A DNA stretch of 64,000 nt from Streptomyces sp. B1I3 (GTDB taxonomy: Bacteria; Actinomycetota; Actinomycetes; Streptomycetales; Streptomycetaceae). The translations under genes and the position numbers were made by a program. The notes beneath the pieces were generated by a model that was not told the origin of the DNA, made no database searches, and saw only the letters and a list, made by a program, of their open reading frames with translations. The DNA lies in assembly GCF_030816615.1 (NCBI RefSeq), contig NZ_JAUSYD010000001.1, positions 434,001 through 498,000 on the forward strand, read 5' to 3'. Positions 61,153 to 64,000 of this stretch are shown one piece after another; the first letter of the stretch is position 1; each line of letters starts with the position of its first letter.

Positions 61153-61457
61153 CGGGGGCTCCCAGCTGCTGCGGTCCGGCGTGCACGGTGGAATTCGTTG
61201 ATGAACTCGTCGGTGATCCCGGCTCCGACCAGTCCACTGACCGGGGGCCGGCCTATCCGTTGGGCCGCCCACAGCTCGAGGTAGATCGCCCGGGTGGCCG
61301 CGTAATTGATGAGCGGTCGGATACAGCGGACGGTGAAGACCGCTGTTCCGAGGAGGGCCATGACGGTGAAGGCGAGGATCCGTACCGTCCACACGCGGAG
61401 CACGGTGAGGGTCCGGCGGATGCGGCCCGGCTTCGCGGTGATCAGGTACGGGTGCAC
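61149..61457 (-). CDS. Small membrane protein of the transfer operon
   Basis: GTG 61457 begins a 102-residue product with a membrane helix (ILAFTVMALLGTAVFTV) in a basic context, then NYAATRAIYLELWAAQRIG and an EFINEFHRARR tail. It overlaps the next gene by four bases. Spd-like by context only. Confidence 0.7.
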   Translation of the reverse strand: MHPYLITAKPGRIRRTLTVLRVWTVRILAFTVMALLGTAVFTVRCIRPLINYAATRAIYLELWAAQRIGRPPVSGLVGAGITDEFINEFHRARRTAAAGSPR

Positions 61458-61479
61458 GGTCCAGTCCTCTCGGGTCGGG

Positions 61480-61653
61480 TCAGGCGTTGATGGGGGCGAA
61501 CGCTGCGACGATCTCCCTGAGCAGCACTTCGGCGCTCATGAGGTGCCCGGCGAGCACCCCGGCACTGGTCATGTCGATCACGCCGATGTCCTCGACGTAG
61601 GCGCGGGCGGCCTCGATGATCACGGCCTGCTCGGCGGATTGCATGGCGTCCAT
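61480..61653 (-). CDS. Small hypothetical protein
   Basis: From ATG 61653, 57 residues (DAMQSAEQAVIIEAARAYVED, SAEVLLREIVAAFAPINA), helical. It belongs to the string of small genes ahead of the spd genes. Confidence 0.66.
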   Translation of the reverse strand: MDAMQSAEQAVIIEAARAYVEDIGVIDMTSAGVLAGHLMSAEVLLREIVAAFAPINA

Positions 61654-61682
61654 GACGGGTCCTCTCGGTCTGCTGCTGGGGG

Positions 61683-61793
61683 CTACTTCTCGACGGGGGT
61701 GCACCCGCAGGGGGCGGGCAGGTCGCGGGCGAAATACGCCTCGTGGTCCAGCTCCTGCGGGCAGTGGTCAGCGCACGGGTCGGGCTGTGTCAT
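61683..61793 (-). CDS. Cys-rich micropeptide
   Basis: ATG 61793 to TAG 61683 codes 36 residues (TQPDPCADHCPQELDHEA, PAPCGCTPVEK) with C-x3-C and C-x-C. The Cys spacing and position with regular gaps argue for a real gene; it is too short for certainty. Confidence 0.5.
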   Translation of the reverse strand: MTQPDPCADHCPQELDHEAYFARDLPAPCGCTPVEK

Positions 61794-61815
61794 GACGAGC
61801 TCCTCTCGGCTCGGG

Positions 61816-62199
61816 TCAGCGGCAGCGGCGGCAGCCGGCGCCATGGGCAATGCGGCACAGTTCGGCTGGGGTGAAGCCCGCCAGGGTGCCGGTGTGGGTC
61901 ACCTCGGATTCCGCCACGCGCCCACGGCTGCTGCCGTCGGGAACGTTGACCTCCCATCCGGTGGTGACGTAGCGCCCACGGCCGACCTTCTTGATTTGGC
62001 CGACCTTTGTGATCCGTGCGCGCTTTGCCGCTTTGGCTTCCCTGCGGGCCTGCGCACTCGCCATAGCGGAACGGCTGGCCTCCGCGTACATGGCCTCTCG
62101 GTCCGCCGCAGCCTGGGTGACTGCCGCAGCCTGTTGGGGGGCGCGGTAGCGCTCCTCCTCCGTGCTCACCTGGTCGATCTTTCGGCTGAACAGGCCCAT
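61816..62199 (-). CDS. Hypothetical protein, Ala-rich helical
   Basis: ATG 62199 follows AAGGAGG. The 127-residue product (GLFSRKIDQVSTEEERY, ARREAKAAKRARITKVG, YVTTGWEVNVPDGSSRG, ELCRIAHGAGCRRC) has a helix, a small beta part and a terminal Cys knuckle. Function unknown. Confidence 0.72.
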   Translation of the reverse strand: MGLFSRKIDQVSTEEERYRAPQQAAAVTQAAADREAMYAEASRSAMASAQARREAKAAKRARITKVGQIKKVGRGRYVTTGWEVNVPDGSSRGRVAESEVTHTGTLAGFTPAELCRIAHGAGCRRCR

Positions 62200-62287
62200 G
62201 GGTCCTCCTTGGGGTGTCGGGTCCGGGTGGTCCGGGCCTCTCTGCCGCCACCAGCCGCGGGGGCTGGGGACGACAGGGCGGGCCGGG

Positions 62288-62737
62288 TCAGAGAGTGCGG
62301 GTGACGGTGCGGCTGATGCGGGCCTCGGGGAAGGCGACTTCGTACCCGTCCGAGAGCTTGATCTCGACCCAGTCGAGCGACATCTCGTAGCTCTGGACGA
62401 CGGCGGGGATGTTCTCGCCGGTGTCGGTCGTGACGGTTCCGGTGGGGGCGGGCTGGCCCATGCGGTAGACCGCCCCGTCGAGGGTGGTGATCTCGAAGAA
62501 GACTTCCTGCTTGGCGCCAAGGGGCTGCTTCGCCTGGTGGGTGGGGGTGATGGTGAGGGAGTGGTACGAGCCGACGGGGCGTCCGCTGCTTCGAAGCTCC
62601 TCCCAAGCGCGGGCGCGGATCTCGTTCTCGGTGAGGTTGGCGGGGACGGTGAGGGTGTCGGTGGTGGAGCGGTTCGTCGCCCCGTCCAGGTAGTGGGCGG
62701 TCCAGCGGTACTCGGCGGTCTCGGTCTGCGTGGTCAT
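62288..62737 (-). CDS. Hypothetical protein
   Basis: The 149-residue product (YRWTAHYLDGATNRSTTDTL, VGSYHSLTITPTHQ, VFFEITTLDGAVYRMG) is beta-rich and resembles phage structural folds, but lies in the AICE-like operon. No family recognised. Confidence 0.7.
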   Translation of the reverse strand: MTTQTETAEYRWTAHYLDGATNRSTTDTLTVPANLTENEIRARAWEELRSSGRPVGSYHSLTITPTHQAKQPLGAKQEVFFEITTLDGAVYRMGQPAPTGTVTTDTGENIPAVVQSYEMSLDWVEIKLSDGYEVAFPEARISRTVTRTL

Positions 62738-62773
62738 GGCGGGTCCTTGTCGTCGTCGGGGTGATGGGCGGGG

Positions 62774-62923
62774 TCAGGAGTTGTTGATCCGCTTGGAAGC
62801 GATCTGCATGTTCTCGGCGACGAACCGCTGGTGCTGTTCCGGCGTGCACTCCTGGCGCTCGCAGGTCACGGCCTCTCGGATCACGTCGGCGACCACCTGC
62901 ACGGGCTCACGGTCGGCGGCCAT
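62774..62923 (-). CDS. Small hypothetical protein
   Basis: ATG 62923 overlaps the preceding TGA; 49 residues (DREPVQVVADVIREAVTCERQECTPEQHQ, in parts) with C-x4-C. Coupling makes it credible. Confidence 0.62.
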   Translation of the reverse strand: MAADREPVQVVADVIREAVTCERQECTPEQHQRFVAENMQIASKRINNS

Positions 62924-63225
62924 CAGGCGGCGGCCGAGAAGGCGAGGGCGTCGAGGGTGTCGAGCTCGTCGATGAGCCGCGGCCCGAACGGCTGCACGGC
63001 GTCAGCCTCGGCGGCCAGGTTCCGCAGCCAGTACTGGGTGCCATGGTCGCCGCGGGCCGCGATGTACCGGGTGACGATCTCCCCCGGGGCCACGCCCTGC
63101 TTCTCGTCCCACATGACGTTGATGTCCGTGGCGACGAGCTCGGTACGCAGCTGGCGAACCTCGGCGGAGATCGTGGCGAGGTCGCCGGAGAACAGGCTGG
63201 TGACGTTGGAAACGAACGGAGACAT
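62923..63225 (-). CDS. Small hypothetical protein
   Basis: From ATG 63225 after GGGCACCCCC, 100 residues (LATISAEVRQLRTELVATD, ARGDHGTQYWLRNLAAEADA), helical. Function unknown. Confidence 0.68.
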   Translation of the reverse strand: MSPFVSNVTSLFSGDLATISAEVRQLRTELVATDINVMWDEKQGVAPGEIVTRYIAARGDHGTQYWLRNLAAEADAVQPFGPRLIDELDTLDALAFSAAA

Positions 63226-63337
63226 GGGGGTGCCCTTCGAGTGATGGGGTGAGGTGAACAAGAGGGGTGCTGCGATGGGGTGGAAGCCGCGCCCGGCCGA
63301 CCGGGGGATTCGCCGGCGGGGCGCGGCGGTCTGCGGG

Positions 63338-63472
63338 TTAGCGGGACGTCGCCTTGGTGGCGGTCTCTCTCTTGGCCTTCGCGGCGTCGGCCTGCTTCGC
63401 CGCCTGCCTGGCGCGGTGGATGCTGGCCCTGGCCGCCTGGTCGGCAACCGTCAAGTCACCGGATCCGAACAT
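63338..63472 (-). CDS. Small Ala/Lys-rich protein
   Basis: ATG 63472 to TAA 63338 codes 44 residues (FGSGDLTVADQAARASIHRA, then KQADAAKAKRETATKATSR), a basic helix that could bind DNA. It lies between two clear genes in the same direction. Confidence 0.6.
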   Translation of the reverse strand: MFGSGDLTVADQAARASIHRARQAAKQADAAKAKRETATKATSR

Positions 63473-63477
63473 GCCGG

Positions 63478-63645
63478 TCACCAGCCGCGCTGTGCGATGA
63501 ACCTGCGGCGGGCAGCCGGCTCAGACGGCGGCTTCGGGGAATCCTGCGTGGGGACTACGGTGCGGCGGATATGCGAGGCCAAGTCGTGGGCCTCCACGTC
63601 GGCCGGGGACTGCGGCGCCGACGTCGGAGCGATCGAGGGGGTCAT
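63478..63645 (-). CDS. Small hypothetical protein
   Basis: ATG 63645 overlaps the stop of the excisionase-like gene. The 55-residue product (ADVEAHDLASHIRRTVVPTQD, AARRRFIAQRGW) ends in a basic segment. Function unknown. Confidence 0.6.
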   Translation of the reverse strand: MTPSIAPTSAPQSPADVEAHDLASHIRRTVVPTQDSPKPPSEPAARRRFIAQRGW

Positions 63646-63875
63646 GCCGCCACCTCGCTCGGGGTGACCGGGCGGACGGCGCGGTCGGCGAGGAACTTCT
63701 CGACGGAGTCGACCGTGACTCGGAACCTGGCGCGCTCTCCGGTTCCGATGTCGATGGCATCGAAGTGGCCGGCGTGGATCAGCTCGCGGACGTACTGCGA
63801 GGTGGACCCGATCCGGGCTGCTGCCTGGCCGGTGGTGATGTAGCCGCTCATGGGAGCGGCAGGGGTGGGCGTCAT
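63642..63875 (-). CDS. Excisionase-like HTH protein
   Basis: ATG 63875 follows GGGAGCA; ATG 63851 is the alternative. The 77-residue product has GYITTGQAAARIGSTSQYVRELIHAGHFDAI and RFRVTVDSVEKFLAD, the winged-helix pattern of Xis/HTH_17 proteins of AICEs and phages. It would direct excision by an integrase, or act as operon regulator. It opens the leftward operon, and the integrase is expected beyond the right edge. Confidence 0.75.
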   Translation of the reverse strand: MTPTPAAPMSGYITTGQAAARIGSTSQYVRELIHAGHFDAIDIGTGERARFRVTVDSVEKFLADRAVRPVTPSEVAA

Positions 63876-64000
63876 CAAGTGCTCCCAATTGCTTGGCTGG
63901 GGTGACACCCATAGATAAGCACAACCTCTACATAGCAATCAATGCCTCTATAGGTCAGTTGGCGGGTTCGGGGCGGCGAAAAGGCCCCCACCCGACAGGG
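63876..64000 (-). promoter_or_regulatory. AT-richer promoter region of the transfer operon
   Basis: The last 125 bases are AT-rich for this DNA and carry the near-repeats CCTCTACATAG and CCTCTATAGG. CTCTATAGGTCAGTTGGC resembles CTTATAGGTGGCCAAC at 53301-53316, so both regions may share a regulator. Exact promoter boxes are not certain. Confidence 0.45.

Overview
The window is high-GC actinobacterial DNA, most probably Streptomyces: about 70 percent G+C, frequent GTG and TTG starts, a TPR-linked Ser/Thr kinase, and small families (DUF6233, DUF6221, DUF2637/Spd proteins) that are typical of that genus. Bases 1 to about 5,000 look like host chromosome: the start of an FAD oxidoreductase, a DinB-family protein, a serine/threonine kinase with tetratricopeptide repeats, an MpaB-like oxygenase that seems short at its N terminus, and a small Cys/His protein. 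From about 5-6 kb to the right edge almost everything looks like one large mobile element or a tight composite. No attachment site, integrase or right boundary is visible, so its ends are not proven.

The left arm (about 5-16.5 kb) is accessory: a GntR regulator beside a perfect palindrome, three overlapping C-x2-C miniproteins, an XRE regulator, a HAD hydrolase, many small proteins, two HNH nucleases, a small serine recombinase next to repeats that resemble a resolution site, and two lipoproteins. From 16.5 to 40.8 kb there is a complete siphophage morphogenesis cassette read leftward (TerS, TerL, portal, MuF-like protein, scaffold, capsid, connectors, tail tube, frameshifted tail chaperone, tape measure, tail tip proteins, beta-helix fibre, endolysin, holin). 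Two insertions interrupt it: a glycosyltransferase coupled to the capsid gene, and a DUF4429 gene on the opposite strand. At 40.8-42 kb lie a primase-polymerase-like protein and a 526-base gene-free stretch rich in GATCA.

From 42 to 52.5 kb there is a second leftward block: small phage proteins and an HNH nuclease, then an epimerase, a methyltransferase and a GT2-like glycosyltransferase beside a large collagen-like glycerophosphodiesterase fibre, preceded by a run of seven hairpins. Further upstream come an HTH protein, an RNA ligase and a zinc protein, with a tRNA-like element nearby. From 53.2 to 54.6 kb a short rightward operon holds an HTH protein and two DUF6221 paralogues. From 54.6 to 63.9 kb the genes look like the conjugation module of an actinomycete integrative and conjugative element (AICE): SpdD-like, DUF4236, zinc protein, FtsK/TraB-like ATPase, DUF2637 SpdB-like protein, more small Spd-like membrane proteins, and an excisionase-like HTH protein at the promoter end.

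Together the window encodes both a virion and a Streptomyces-type double-stranded DNA transfer system. It also carries a resolvase for multimers and a primase-polymerase-like protein, which suggests a phage/AICE hybrid or phage-plasmid. The strongest undescribed features are a helically phased, dyad-symmetric TGCTCA array just downstream of the tra gene (candidate clt), the seven-hairpin array ahead of the fibre/glycosylation operon, and the split glycosylation gene set.
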